The translations under genes and the position numbers were made by a program. A stretch of DNA of 64,000 nt from Mycoplasmoides fastidiosum (lineage in GTDB: Bacteria; Bacillota_I; Bacilli_A; Mycoplasmatales; Mycoplasmoidaceae): assembly GCF_024498275.1 (NCBI RefSeq), contig NZ_CP101809.1, positions 62,001 to 126,000 on the forward strand, in the 5' to 3' direction. Positions 28,862 through 39,319 of this stretch are shown here, in pieces (the first letter of the stretch is position 1; the number at the start of each line of letters is the position of its first letter). A model generated the notes under the pieces. It had not been told where the DNA came from and ran no database searches. It was given only the letters and a program-made list of their open reading frames with translations.

Positions 28862-31657
28862 TTAAATTTCTTTAAAAATGGTTGATGCATCGGGGAATTT
28901 GAGATTATCAAAATTAATTTTAGGCGAGATGAAATTAAAATAAATTGATTTAATCATCTCAATTTTAGCACTGTATTTTCCATTACTATCCTTACCAAAT
29001 TGATTGGAATTAGAAGGATAAGTAGTTGTAATGACATAAGCATCTAATTCAACAATACTAGAAATTAGGGTTTGCAAGGCTTTTAAAATTGATGGGGATT
29101 TGGCTAAGCGACTATTGGGAACTAATGGTTGCTGTAAAATTTTTTCAACTGCTTGCAACAAAGGAATTTTATTAATAGAAATTTGGGGAATAATATCTTG
29201 GTTTAATGGATTGTGATAATTAGTTTTAGCAGCTGCTTGTAAACGGTTAATCAAATCTTGATTAACATCGTTATCTGATTGAACACTTTCTAAAATTTTT
29301 TGATAAGCAATATCGCGTCCGCCATTATCAATCGTCGTACTTTCTTGAGAGAAGAAAGTGTTATAACTATCGATTTGAGTTTTTTCATAGCCACTTTTTC
29401 AAACAATTTGAAAAAGATCAGGATTTTGATAGTTGATTCCAGATCTAGCAATATCAGCCGCTGGAGCGAATGTGCTTAAAGTTTCTAAATCTAATTCAGA
29501 ATTAATTTGGTAAGTATTTGGATCAGATGCAGAAGCAGAATATAAAGGTACCGAATTGATGGTTTTAGGAATTTCATAAAAAGCACTAGAAACTCCAGCA
29601 CCAATATGGCTATTAGTTAAAACAAATGGTTGCCGCACGAATTCTTCAAATAATAATTCAATTGGCCGTTTAACCCTTGAAGCCAATTGTTCACTAGTTA
29701 AAATTGTTTCATTCTTATTAATTCATTCTGATTTAGATTGTGAATGCGGAACATAAAAATAAGTTAATAGTTCAAACAGCGATTTTAAATCACCAGCTTG
29801 AGCTTTTGTTACCAGTCCTGGCAAACCAATCAAACCAAGAAAATCAGTATTATTTAACCGAGTTTGAAATTGATTAAATTTCTCAAAAATTGACATGAGC
29901 AACGGATATAAACCAGATAAATCGATGCTAACATGTGCTTGATCAATTTGTCAACCTAAAGTAAAATTAGGTACAATGTTTACATCAAAAGTTCCTGGCA
30001 TGTCTAATAATAAATTACCATTATCAACTCGATAAGTCATTGCAACAGAGGTGTTAGCAGGAATTTTTAAATCATCTAATTTTAAGTTTTCCATTAAAGT
30101 AGATAAAATTCCACTAGCACTATTGTTACCAGTTAAGGGAAAACCAAGCGCATCTAAAAATTTAGTTAAATTAAATAATTTTGTCACATCATAATCAATT
30201 AACTTACCGTTATATTGACCTTGACCCTTTAAAGCAAAAGCTAAATCTTTTTTAAAAGTAATTTTTTTAGTATACTCCATGGAAACTTTAGGAGCTTCAG
30301 GATTAGTTAAATTAATGACTGGATCTTGTTTTCAAATGATTTGAATATCTAAATATTTAAAAACATATGAATAAAAATCATTGTTTAAAAGTGCATCAAT
30401 AAAAGCATAAATCTGTTCTAAAGGTGGTAAAGTTTCTCCATTTTCAGGAGTGAAAATATTAATTAAAATATTTCTAGCAAAATTGGGAATGTCAAAATTA
30501 TTTAACAATGTTTCTTTAGATTCTTTAGTTGGATTGAAATAAAGTAAATCTAAAATTGAATAAAGTTCACCATTATTTTGACGAATGTTAGGGGTAGTAA
30601 AATATTTGAGAATGCTATCAACATCACGAGCGACATTAGCATAATAAATTCGATTAATATTAATTTCATTATTAATCAGATCAGCTTTAATTTGTTCGGG
30701 AGTTAGACGATTAATTTTTTGTGTTGCCTCTTCATAAATATTTTTGAAATCGTATGACTCATTAATTTGAGTGTAATAAATATTGTGAGCAAAACTTCGG
30801 TGAATCAGTACTTCTAAATCATCAACTTGTAAAAAATTATTGGTTTCATCTGATGAAACATTAGCTCTAGAACTGATCGCAGATTGTTCGTTGAGTTTAG
30901 CAGAATCATAAACAAATTTTTGTAAATAAGCAACATCAACATTAATTGGTTCACTTCTGCGACTTAATTTTCAGGAAGAAAAATATTTTTCAATGTCACC
31001 CTCATAAGTATTACTCTTACGATATCAGGGTTCAACATTGACCTGTTCTGCTAGCACAGTTATTTGTACTTTAGAATTGGGTTGAATAACAATTTTATTA
31101 AATAATTTAAATTCATTATCATCGCTGTTAGTTAATTCAAATACTAACCGGAAGTTATTTAAAATTGATTGGGTTTTAGATAAATGTTCTAATTGGAACT
31201 GTAAATCTAATTTCTCAAAATCAATGGCAATGTTTGGCTCTAAAAAAGTTAAAAACCGTAAATTATCTAAAATATCATTAGTGATATCTGGAGTGGATAA
31301 TTTAGTAATTGATTCTTTATAAACGAATGAATTTAATAAAAAATTTAAATCAATATCATAACCAAATTCACTGAATTCACTGAAAAGATCAGATATTTTA
31401 CCCAATTGACTGGGTTTGTAAAAATTATCAGAAAATTTTAAGTCTTTAAATTCACTTCTTTTGTAATTATTAGTTAATTTTTGAACTAGATCTTCATTTG
31501 ATAAATTTTTCAAACCGCTTTTATTCATTTCGTTGCGAAGAAAGCGATTAGTAATTTTCGGAGCACAAGCTGCAAGAGTAACTGTTGACAATAATCCTAG
31601 AGATAATCAAGTCATTCTTTTTCGCAACTTTAGCTTCTTAAATTTATTTTTGAACAT
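28862..31657 (-). CDS. Large surface lipoprotein (931 aa), unknown
   Basis: Single code-4 ORF. The N-terminus MFKNKFKKLKLRKRMTW is strongly basic, then a hydrophobic signal ending LSTVTLAACAPK: a textbook lipobox (L-A-A-C) with Cys near residue 31, so the mature protein is a diacyl or triacyl lipoprotein on the outer face. The rest is soluble, Asn/Leu/Asp-rich and without a family I recognise. Several LxxLxxxL-type helical stretches are present. A perfect 14-bp inverted repeat precedes the start codon. Likely a species-specific surface antigen; function not deduced. Confidence 0.88.
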
Positions 31658-31683
31658 GTTTAAGAAAGATTTGCTGTTGCATA

Positions 31684-31715
31684 TCAAAATAAATAACTGA
31701 TGTTATTTATTTTGA
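31684..31715. repeat. Perfect 14-bp inverted repeat in the lipoprotein leader
   Basis: TCAAAATAAATAAC, loop TGAT, then the exact complement. It ends 27 nt before the lipoprotein start codon, with no T tail. It could be an operator or an mRNA hairpin controlling ribosome access. The rest of 31658-31898 is AT-rich with one further GATTTAATTT inverted repeat near 31836-31870. Confidence 0.7.
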
Positions 31716-31899
31716 AAAGTTATCTTTTATTTTTGTTTTATATATTTGTATCAAATGTATTAACTAAATGATTAATTATTCAATGGAATAATATTGTGTT
31801 AATACTTAGTGAACTTCATTTTATACAAAGAATGGGATTTAATTTAAAAATTTTCTTTAAAAATTAAATCAATTAAAAAAATTTTACAGAGTAAAAAAT

Positions 31900-31932
31900 A
31901 AAAAACTATCTCCTTAAAATAAGCAGATAGTT
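31900..31932 (-). terminator. Terminator after upp
   Basis: On the minus strand AACTATCTGCTTA and AAGGAGATAGTT pair (one bulge), followed by T6. Confidence 0.85.
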
Positions 31933-31948
31933 GTCGATTTTATCAGAA

Positions 31949-32569
31949 TTATTTAGTTTTGAACAACCGATCACCAGCATCACCTAAACCTGGTACGATA
32001 TAACCTTTATCATTCAATTTTTCATCTAATGCAGCGCAAAAAACTTTGACATCTGGATGAACTTGTTTTAATTTAGTTAATCCTTCAGGTGCAGCAACTA
32101 AGCCGATGACAGAAATTGTTAATGGTTGATAAGTTTTAATAATTTCAATAGCAGAAATAATGGAATTGGCGGTTGCAATCATTGGATCACAAATAATTAC
32201 ATCACTATTTTTAACGTTAGTAGGAATTTTTTCGTAATATTTAATTGGGACTAGATTTTTTTCATCTCGGTAAAGACCAATATGACCAATACTAGAATTA
32301 GGCATTAAATTTAATAAAGCATCAGACATAGTTAATCCAGCGCGTAAAATGGGCACGATAACTACCTCATTTTTTAGTCGATATCCAATGGTTTTAGCAA
32401 CTGGAGTTTGAATTTCTTTGGGACTAATTAAGAAATTTTTGGTTGCTTCATAAGCAATTAATTGAGTAATTTCGTATAAATTATTACGAAAAATTACTGA
32501 ACTAGTTTCTTCATCTCGCATGCGAGATAATTTATCCTTAATTAAAGGATGATCAATAATAAGATGCAT
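31949..32569 (-). CDS. upp: Uracil phosphoribosyltransferase
   Basis: 206 residues. Converts uracil and PRPP to UMP. DEETSSVIFRNN, VVIVPILRAGLTMSDALL, PRPP loop VIICDPMIATANSIISAIE and GYIVPGLGDAGDRLF are all typical. The PRPP loop reads ATANS where most Upp proteins have ATGGS. Its own terminator follows; the 299-aa membrane gene is 71 nt upstream on the same strand. Confidence 0.96.
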   Translation of the reverse strand: MHLIIDHPLIKDKLSRMRDEETSSVIFRNNLYEITQLIAYEATKNFLISPKEIQTPVAKTIGYRLKNEVVIVPILRAGLTMSDALLNLMPNSSIGHIGLYRDEKNLVPIKYYEKIPTNVKNSDVIICDPMIATANSIISAIEIIKTYQPLTISVIGLVAAPEGLTKLKQVHPDVKVFCAALDEKLNDKGYIVPGLGDAGDRLFKTK

Positions 32570-32640
32570 GATTGGTTTCTTATGTTTACTGATTTTCTTT
32601 GAAATGATAAAACCTTTTCAAAATTAAAGGTGATTATAAT

Positions 32641-33540
32641 TTATTTTTTGGGACGATTGAAATATATTTTGTGAACCTTGTTAGTATAAACGCCCACGAA
32701 GACACTATCAATTGATTGAAATACTTGTTTTAGTTGATAAGTAAGTTCTACTAATTCTTCATAAGTTGTGATTGTCCGATCAATCACTAGAAAAACTTGC
32801 AAATATTGTTGTTTGGCTTTTAAACGATCATTCACTAAGCCAAAAGCAAAATTATAATCAGTGTGTAATTGAAGATTGAAACTGACTTTTAATAGATCTT
32901 TTCGAGGGACGCGTTCTAAAACGGCCTTAAAAGTGAAAAAGTCTTTAATGGAAACTTGATCAAAATTAATGGTTTTTCAACTACTTTGATGAAAAATTTT
33001 TTGAGCTAAAAAATTTGCTTCTTTAATTAAACCATTTTTTTCTAAAGTTTGAAATTGTAATTTAGTTTTAGCAATTATTTTTTCCCGGTTGTATAAAGGT
33101 TTTTGTATTTCTTTGGGAGGGAGATGATCAATCACTTCTTTAGGGCTTTTTAAAACATAATCAAATTGTCCATTTTCTAGACCCCAATAACCTGAATTGA
33201 TAAAATAATAAAAAGTTAAAAACCCAAAAGGCATGATGAAAAATAAATTATAAAAAGTTCATTTCTTCATTTTTCATTGCTGGATATGATAGGAATGGTA
33301 TCAAAAAAGAACAATGAAGATTAAACTAATGCCAAAACTAATACTCATACCAATAAGACTAGATTTAATATCCAAAAAAATAAAGTTAGTATTAATTGTT
33401 AATAAAACAATTCGCGACAAACTTCGTCAAATGTTAATTGCTAAAATTCAAAAAAAGAAGCAAGCAAGCAGATTAGCAATTGAAATTAATCCGACAAAAG
33501 CTCTTAATCAATTAACAAGATTTTTTACTGTTTTTTTCAT
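32641..33540 (-). CDS. Membrane protein with C-terminal soluble domain, unknown
   Basis: 299 residues, assembled through several TGA codons. Three hydrophobic segments: VGLISIANLLACFFFWILAI, IGMSISFGISLIFIVLFWY and LFFIMPFGFLTFYYFI. A soluble part of about 190 residues follows, ending in alternating strands and helices (YLQVFLVIDRTITTYEELVELTYQL). A minus-strand TATAAT (33573-33578) lies upstream. The ATG at 33540 gives the longest protein; a start at 33270 would remove two helices. No family recognised. Confidence 0.75.
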
Positions 33541-33586
33541 ACACTAAATACTTTTTGGTTTTTAATGGCTTAATTATACAAAAAGA

Positions 33587-33615
33587 AAACCCAAGGAGTG
33601 AAGCCTTGGGTTTTT
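33587..33615. terminator. Terminator, active mainly leftward
   Basis: AAAACCCAAGG pairs with CCTTGGGTTTT around AGTGAAG; T-rich on both sides. In the minus direction it closes the candidate ncRNA unit. Confidence 0.85.
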
Positions 33616-34002
33616 CGCTATAAAGTTTTGTGAAACTATCATAATCCGTTGATTAGCTTCTCGAATTAAAGACGCAATTGCTAAAATATTATCTTCAACA
33701 TTCATTTGACGCCTGGTAAAGTAAAAAAACAATATCTTACTTTCTTGTTGAGCTTCTTGCCGGCAATGTGCTTCTTAAACATTGTCAGCTTCGTACCATC
33801 TAGCGCACACTAGTTTTCCCTTGCATGACCTAAAGTCTAAAGAAAGAACTGATGGTTGCATAGTTGAAACTAACTAACCAATTTTAATCGGACAGAACCT
33901 TAAAGTTGACCATCGCAAAAATAATTTACTGAGTCGCACCCACGAGTTGTCATTGAATTTGTTTCTAATTTTTGTTAATCACAGCAGTAATTAAAAAAAC
34001 CG
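33587..34002 (-). ncRNA. Candidate structured ncRNA (or decayed gene), about 415 nt
   Basis: Between 33616 and 34002 no ORF is convincing, yet base composition is clearly richer in G+C than in neighbouring spacers. The unit has its own minus-strand promoter and an intrinsic terminator. Local stems can be drawn in the transcript: CAATGT/ACATTG (33755-33785 area), AAAGTAA/TTACTTT, GGTT-AGTT/AACT-AACC and a TTGCCGGCAA palindrome. Length suits RNase P RNA or tmRNA, but I find neither GAGGAAAGTCC nor a tRNA-like 3' CCA end, so no known class is claimed. A 43-codon ORF starting MNVEDNILAI reads leftward through the terminator; a decayed protein gene is the alternative. Confidence 0.35.
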
Positions 34003-34008
34003 CACAAC

Positions 34009-34036
34009 ATCATATAAACGTGAGTAATTTTAACAA
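34009..34036 (-). promoter_or_regulatory. Promoter of the candidate ncRNA
   Basis: Minus strand TTGTTA (34031-34036), 16-nt spacer, TATGAT (34009-34014). Confidence 0.5.
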
Positions 34037-34283
34037 AATTAAATGAGAATAAAAAAATTTTTTAAAGTTTTATGAATTAAAAAACTTTTTGAATTGGTTG
34101 AATTAATTCGGCAACTAATGACTAAAAAGAAGGTTCTTTTTACTTATGAATAAAGAGTATTTAATCGGGATTTAAGTGATTTTTTAATCAGGCTAAAATT
34201 ATTAGCATATAATTAATCCTTAAGAAAGGAATTGTCAAAATTAACGCTAAAAAATGCAAATTTAAATCAAAAAAGGTGGATTT
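34037..34283 (+). other. Spacer upstream of the YitT-like gene
   Basis: AT-rich. Holds a likely -10 TATAAT at 34208-34213 for the YitT-like gene and a 36-codon ORF at 34043-34153 (MRIKKFFKVLW...) without further support. Confidence 0.5.
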
Positions 34284-35519
34284 ATGATTGATGACCAACT
34301 AAAAAAAGATAAATTCCAAAAGGGATTTAAAAAAATTTTTAGTAAAGAGTGAAACTATGGTCAGATTAATGTTCGTAGTATTAATTTTGGCAGCCTAAAA
34401 TTTACTTCGTATTATGATCGTAAAAATATTTTACGACGCTATTTATTATCAGCCATCATTGGCGCAATTATTGGGGTTTTTAGTTTCTTTTTTCTTCAGA
34501 ATGCGGGAATCTACAACTTAGGTATTTTTGGCCTCTTTCAAGGAATTTCTCGATTAGTCTTTTTTGAAATGACCTTTTCAGGTTATTCACAATACCAAAC
34601 TAAGATCGTTTTTAATTTATTATTCTGGTCGTTAAACTTATTTTTCAATATTCCCTTTGCTTTTTTTGGGTATTTTAAAGTGGGCAAACAATTTGCAATC
34701 ATTTCGATCATTAACATTATTTCAGGCACAATTACCGGATTAATTATTTCTTCAATTCCCCAATTAAATAATTTCTTTATTTTCGGTGATCCATTAACCT
34801 TTAATCAAGAATTACGCGCTGCTAATATTCAAATTCTTTTGTGACACAATGTGCAAAAATTAAGTAGTGGCGAATTTGTAAATGATTCATCACGGGTTGT
34901 AATTATTTTAATTTATGGGTTAGCAACCGGATTTTTCACTTCTTTTCCAGCAGCTTTAATTTTTATTTTAGGAGGATGTCGAGGAGGATTAGATTGATAT
35001 CTTTTTTATTACAGTAAAAAAACCATGAAATTTTTTGGTGTAGTAACAATGTATATTAATTTAGTAATTACTTTTGTATCCTTCATTCTTGGTTCGTTTA
35101 TTCCTTATGCAATTTTTGTCAACCATTCACCCGATTGAACTGGAAGAAGAGTGGTTGATGTTCAAAATTTATTTTCTCCAGTCTTATTAGCCACTTTGTT
35201 ATCAGCATTCATTCGTAAGCAAGTAACCCAAAAATTTTATCCGCAATATGATGTGGTTTCTTTAAAAATTTACACTGACAAAATCGAAGAAATCCGGGAA
35301 GTTTTTTTAGCTGAAAAACTTGCTCATGCTTTTACGATCAATCGCTCTATCGGGGGATATTCACTAAAAAGTCACCCAAATATCGAAATTGTTTGTTTTT
35401 ATAAAGAAGTGCCCAAGATTACTGAAATGGTGCGCAAATATGATGAGCACTGTTTAATTATTACCAATCGGGTGATTAGTATTCAGGGAAATTTTCGAGT
35501 TCAATCGGATCTTGATTAG
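34284..35519 (+). CDS. YitT-family membrane protein (DUF2179 C-terminal domain)
   Basis: 411 residues. N-terminal membrane part with about six helices carrying the characteristic LGGCRGGLDWYLFYYSKKTM segment. The C-terminal cytoplasmic DUF2179-type domain reads VVSLKIYTDKIEEIREVFL, IGGYSLKSHPNIEIVCFYKEVPKITEMV and ISIQGNF. YitT proteins are widespread in Firmicutes; transport function is unproven. AGGTGG RBS precedes the ATG. Confidence 0.9.
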
Positions 35520-35528
35520 TAACAATCA

Positions 35529-35562
35529 AAAAAAATTCTGCAAAATCTTGCAGAATTTTTTT
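35529..35562 (+). terminator. Terminator after the YitT-like gene
   Basis: AATTCTGCAA-AATC-TTGCAGAATT with T7 tail. Confidence 0.9.
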
Positions 35563-35625
35563 ATTTACTTAGGGATCAATATAATCTGAAAAATCATACG
35601 AAGATTATTTAAGAAATTTTTAGAA

Positions 35626-35634
35626 TGGTATAAT
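35626..35634 (+). promoter_or_regulatory. Extended -10 promoter of the TM2-MFS-glpQ operon
   Basis: TG-G-TATAAT with no good -35; transcription would start near 35641. Confidence 0.6.
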
Positions 35635-35660
35635 TATTTTTGTTAAACAAATTATTTTAA

Positions 35661-35713
35661 AAATTCGATTCAAATCTCAACTTTTTTGTAGCTAAAATGA
35701 ATCGAATTTTTTT
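35661..35713 (+). terminator. Terminator-like hairpin in the glpQ operon leader (possible attenuator)
   Basis: AAATTCGATTC (35661-35671) pairs exactly with GAATCGAATTT (35699-35709), followed by T tail to 35713. It lies about 20-70 nt after the predicted transcription start and 46 nt before the first gene, so transcripts reaching the operon must pass it. The 27-nt loop is long for a terminator. Confidence 0.5.
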
Positions 35714-35759
35714 ATGAATTTGGTTACTATTCTTAAACAATTTATTCATTATTTTCTAT

Positions 35760-36185
35760 ATGAAAAAAATAAAAATTCTTCTTACTGAAGAAGAAATTAA
35801 AAAGGATATAGAATTAGCTCAACACTTAAATAGTGAGGGGAAAATTGATTCTGAGATGCGTTTTTCAGGTCGATGATCTGAAGGAACATCTAATTTGAAT
35901 TACTATACCAATTTGTTACTAGCAATTTTTTTAGGTATTTTCGGAATTGACCGTTTTTATTTAAGAAAATATATTTCAGGTGTTACTAAAGTTTTTTTCA
36001 TTATTTTTTGCACACCTTTTTTCTTGTGATTAATTTTGGGAACAAAACTTTATGAAAGCTATCCTGATGTAATTGTTATTTTTTCGTTATTGTTTTTTTT
36101 AACTGCTTTTTTGTTTTATTTTTTAGACATCTATTTTGCAATTAGAAATCCGCGTGATGCTGATTTCAAAAAGTTGGTACGCTAA
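35760..36185 (+). CDS. TM2-domain membrane protein
   Basis: 141 residues. After a soluble, acidic N-terminus of about 45 residues comes LLAIFLGIFGIDRFYLRKYISGVTKV, the TM2 domain signature (G-x-x-G-x-D/H-R-F-Y-L), then a second and third hydrophobic stretch. TM2 proteins are small two-helix membrane proteins of unknown role. The stop overlaps the next start as TAATG, so it is coupled to the MFS transporter. Confidence 0.82.
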
Positions 36186-37630
36186 TGAGCTTATTTGCCA
36201 GAATTAAAGCTTTAGGTCTAAAAAGATTTCTTGCTATTTTATTTTTAGCTGCAGCTGATGTGTTTGTAATTGCTGCACCATATTATTTAAAGTCATTAAT
36301 TCCAAATTTACAACTTTATCTAGGAGTAAAAGAAGCGGATATTTCATTAATGACTTCGATCATTGGTTGGGTTACTCTTTTAACTCAATTACCTGGTGGG
36401 TGATTAGCCGATAAGTTTAGTTCGCGAAAGTTATTAATTTTAGCTGTAGTAATTACTGGATTTGTTACTTATTGATTTGGTACTTTAATCTTATGCAGCG
36501 ATCGAATTAACGAGCAATCTTTAAGAGCACAATATTTTTTAATTTTTGCTGTTTGAGGGGTTAGTTCAACCTTAATTTTTTGATCGCCACTAATCAAATT
36601 AATTTCTCAACAAACTGATAAACAAAATCAAGGTTTTATTTATGGTTTACAAGGCTCATTAAACGGGGTTGTAGGATTAATTTTTGTTTTTTTAATCGGA
36701 ATTATTGTGACTTCGGTAAGCACTCGTTATGTAACTGTTGATAATGTTACTTCTGAAGTTCGTTATGTAATACCATTTGCAGTTTATGTATACATTTTTG
36801 GAACGATTTTAATTGGTATTGGAATAGGAGTTTACTTTTTTATTGCCGAGAAAAAATCAAATGAAAAATCTAGCATTAGTCTAAAAGAATTATTTTTAGT
36901 GATGCAAGATTGAAAAGTTTGAGCCCTTTCTTTCTTTATTTTAGGAATGTACATGTTCCAATCAACGTTTGCTTATTATTTAAACCAAATGTTGGTTAAT
37001 ACCATTAATTTCCCAGTGATTGCACTGACTGTAATCGGGGGAATTCGATTATATGGATTACGTTTTTTTGTTAGTGCTTGAGTAAGTAAGTGATCTGATC
37101 GTTTAGGTTCAATTACTCTAGCTTTGATTCTTGCTTTATTTTTAGGTTTAATCCTAACTGTGATTTTTATTTTCTTACCAGGGGTTGAGGGAACAGGATT
37201 AATGATTTATGTACAGTATTCACCAGTGGCTAAAATTGTTGTTGCTGTTTTCATGGTTTGTTTATTCTTCATTTCTTCTGTCTTATCCTGAATTATGGTA
37301 ACTTTACGTTACGCTCAAGTTGCTGAAATCCAACGCCCAAAAAATTCTTATGGTGCTGTAACAGCAGTAATGTCATTCATTGGTTTTTCTTCTGATGCTT
37401 GATTCTATCAATTAGCGGGCAGTATTCAAGCAAATCCGTTATACAAAGTTACTGATGCTAACAATAATGAACACACTAGTCAAGGTGGATACCAAATCAT
37501 TATTGCAATTGGCATTGCGGTTTCAATGCTTGGTTTACTTGCTGGATTTTTGGTTTGATACTCTAATTACCGTGTGATGAAAACACACAATTTACGTTAC
37601 TTTAGATGAAGAGAGTTAAATAATGTCTAA
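36185..37630 (+). CDS. MFS transporter, probable glycerophosphodiester importer (GlpU-like)
   Basis: 481 residues, about 12 helices with the loop 2-3 MFS motif [15 protein letters not shown] and a second-half counterpart [16 protein letters not shown]. It overlaps glpQ by 8 nt. In Mycoplasma pneumoniae the glycerophosphodiesterase gene glpQ neighbours the glycerophosphocholine transporter gene glpU; the same pairing here suggests this substrate, but specificity is inferred from context only. Operon: TM2 protein, MFS, glpQ. Confidence 0.8.
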
Positions 37631-38342
37631 ACAATTTTTATTAGCCCACCGTGGGTATAGTGCAATTGCTCCTGAAAACACTGAACTAAGTTTTGATATT
37701 GCTGAAAGATTTGGTTTTGATGGAATTGAAATTGACGTCCATCTAACCAAAGATAATCAATTAGTGATAATCCACGATGAAACAACGGGCCGTACTGCTG
37801 GGTTTAACTGCGAAGTTAACAAAGTTACTCTAGGTGAATTAAGAAGTCTAGATTTAGCAAAAAATTTTGTTCCAGGTAGTATGCCCCAACAAATCATGAC
37901 TTTAGAAGAATTCTATGATCGATATTTACATGTTGAACATTTCCGTTTTATTAATGTAGAAATTAAAACCGATATCATCCATTATGAAGGTATTGAACAA
38001 CGCATTCATGAATTATCCATTAAATATCCCGAAGCAAAAGATAAAATTATTTTTTCTTCTTTTAACTTTGATTCTTTAGTAAAAATGCGTGAATTAGATA
38101 AGGAATGGAAATTAGGCTTTTTATTTTGGACTCGTTCACAATTAGAAGCAATTGATCCTAAAAAAATCAAAAGCATTTGTCAATTCATTCATCCATGAAC
38201 TAAAATATATGACAAAATGAAAAAAGAAATTTTAGCCTTTAAAAAACCACTTTGTCTGTGAACAATTCGAGATCGTAAAAAATATGAACAATATCTAGAA
38301 GATGATGCTGTTTATGTGCAAATCTCTAATTACAAATTCTAA
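37623..38342 (+). CDS. glpQ: Glycerophosphodiester phosphodiesterase
   Basis: 239 residues, GDPD TIM barrel. HRGYSAIAPENTELSF, GIEIDVHLTKDNQLVIIHD and the second His in the same motif are the catalytic and Ca/Mg-binding residues; FINVEIKTD and IIFSSFNFDSL follow. No signal peptide, so it acts in the cytoplasm on imported glycerophosphodiesters, giving glycerol-3-phosphate. In mycoplasmas this feeds peroxide-producing glycerol oxidation, though no glpO is in this window. Confidence 0.94.
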
Positions 38343-38355
38343 AATATTTTCATAC

Positions 38356-38390
38356 AAAAAATCATCTTGAAAAAGATGATTTTTTGTTTT
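38356..38390 (+). terminator. Terminator after glpQ
   Basis: AATCATCTT-GAAA-AAGATGATT with T6 and further T tail. Confidence 0.9.
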
Positions 38391-38452
38391 TATAAACCAA
38401 TCAATTCGGACTGAATGAGTTAAAGAAATGATTTTAGTTTAGAATTACACAT

Positions 38453-39319
38453 ATGACTAATTCTAAAAAAATTTTAAACCTAACTCCAATCAATGCTAAC
38501 AGTCGGGTTAACTGATTTCCTGGGCACATGCATAAAAGCGTACAAGAAATTGAAAAAATTAAATCACAGATTGATTTAATCATCGAAATCAAAGACGCAC
38601 GAGCACCTGTGGCTAGTGATAATCAAGAATTGAGTCAAATTTTTGCTCAAAAACCAATCTTAAAAATTTATCTTAAAAAAGATTTGGCAGATCAATTAAT
38701 TGATACCAAATTAAGTTTTTGTGTTTTTGATAAAAATGTTCGCACCAATATTATTCGAGCAATTGAGCAGGCCTTAAAACCCAAATTAGATCAAGCCTTA
38801 AGAAAAGGAATGAAAAACCCGATTCTGCAAGTTTTAGTTTGTGGATTGCCTAATTTAGGTAAATCAACTATTATTAATAAATTAGTTCAAAAAAATGTTG
38901 CTAGAGTTGCTGATACTCCAGGATTGACTAAAGCTTTTACTCGATTTCGCTTTCACCAAAATATGTGAATTTATGACACACCTGGCATTTTTTATCGTCG
39001 GGTGGAAACTGATGAAATTGGTTACCAGTTAGCATTAATTGGAGCAATTAAACGCGATTTAATTCCTTTGCAAAAAACTTTGGCGTATGCTTACGATTTC
39101 TTGTTAAACAATTATTCACCACTTTTAAAAAAATTAATTCAAATTGATCCGCCCGAACTATTTGATGATTTTATTTTAATTTTGTGTCAGCAAAAAAAAT
39201 TTATTAAAAAAAGTAATGTGTGAGATGTTGAAAAAGCTATGTGGTATTTTTATGATTTAATTCGTACTGGTAAAATCGGTCTCATTTCTTGAAATTTATC
39301 TAATGATAAAAGATCATAA
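38453..39319 (+). CDS. rbgA: Ribosome biogenesis GTPase RbgA (YlqF)
   Basis: 288 residues. Circularly permuted GTPase: NWFPGHMHKSV at the start, KIYLKKDLAD (G4), then CGLPNLGKSTIINKL (G1), DTPGLTKAF (G2) and IYDTPGIF (G3). Needed for late 50S assembly. The start is MTNSKKILN at 38453; the TGA at residue 21 is the Trp of the WFPGHM motif. The 3' end overlaps convergent folC by 70 nt. Confidence 0.93.

Noticed and set aside
33314-33547. Rightward 77-codon ORF (MKIKLMPKLIL...)
   Set aside because: It lies antisense to the three-helix membrane gene 32641-33540, which reads continuously in code 4 and starts at 33540.
33587-34002. RNase P RNA or tmRNA
   Set aside because: GAGGAAAGTCC-type core, tRNA-like ends and a tag frame ending in Ala were sought on both strands and not found; only ACAGAACC on the + strand faintly resembles RNase P.
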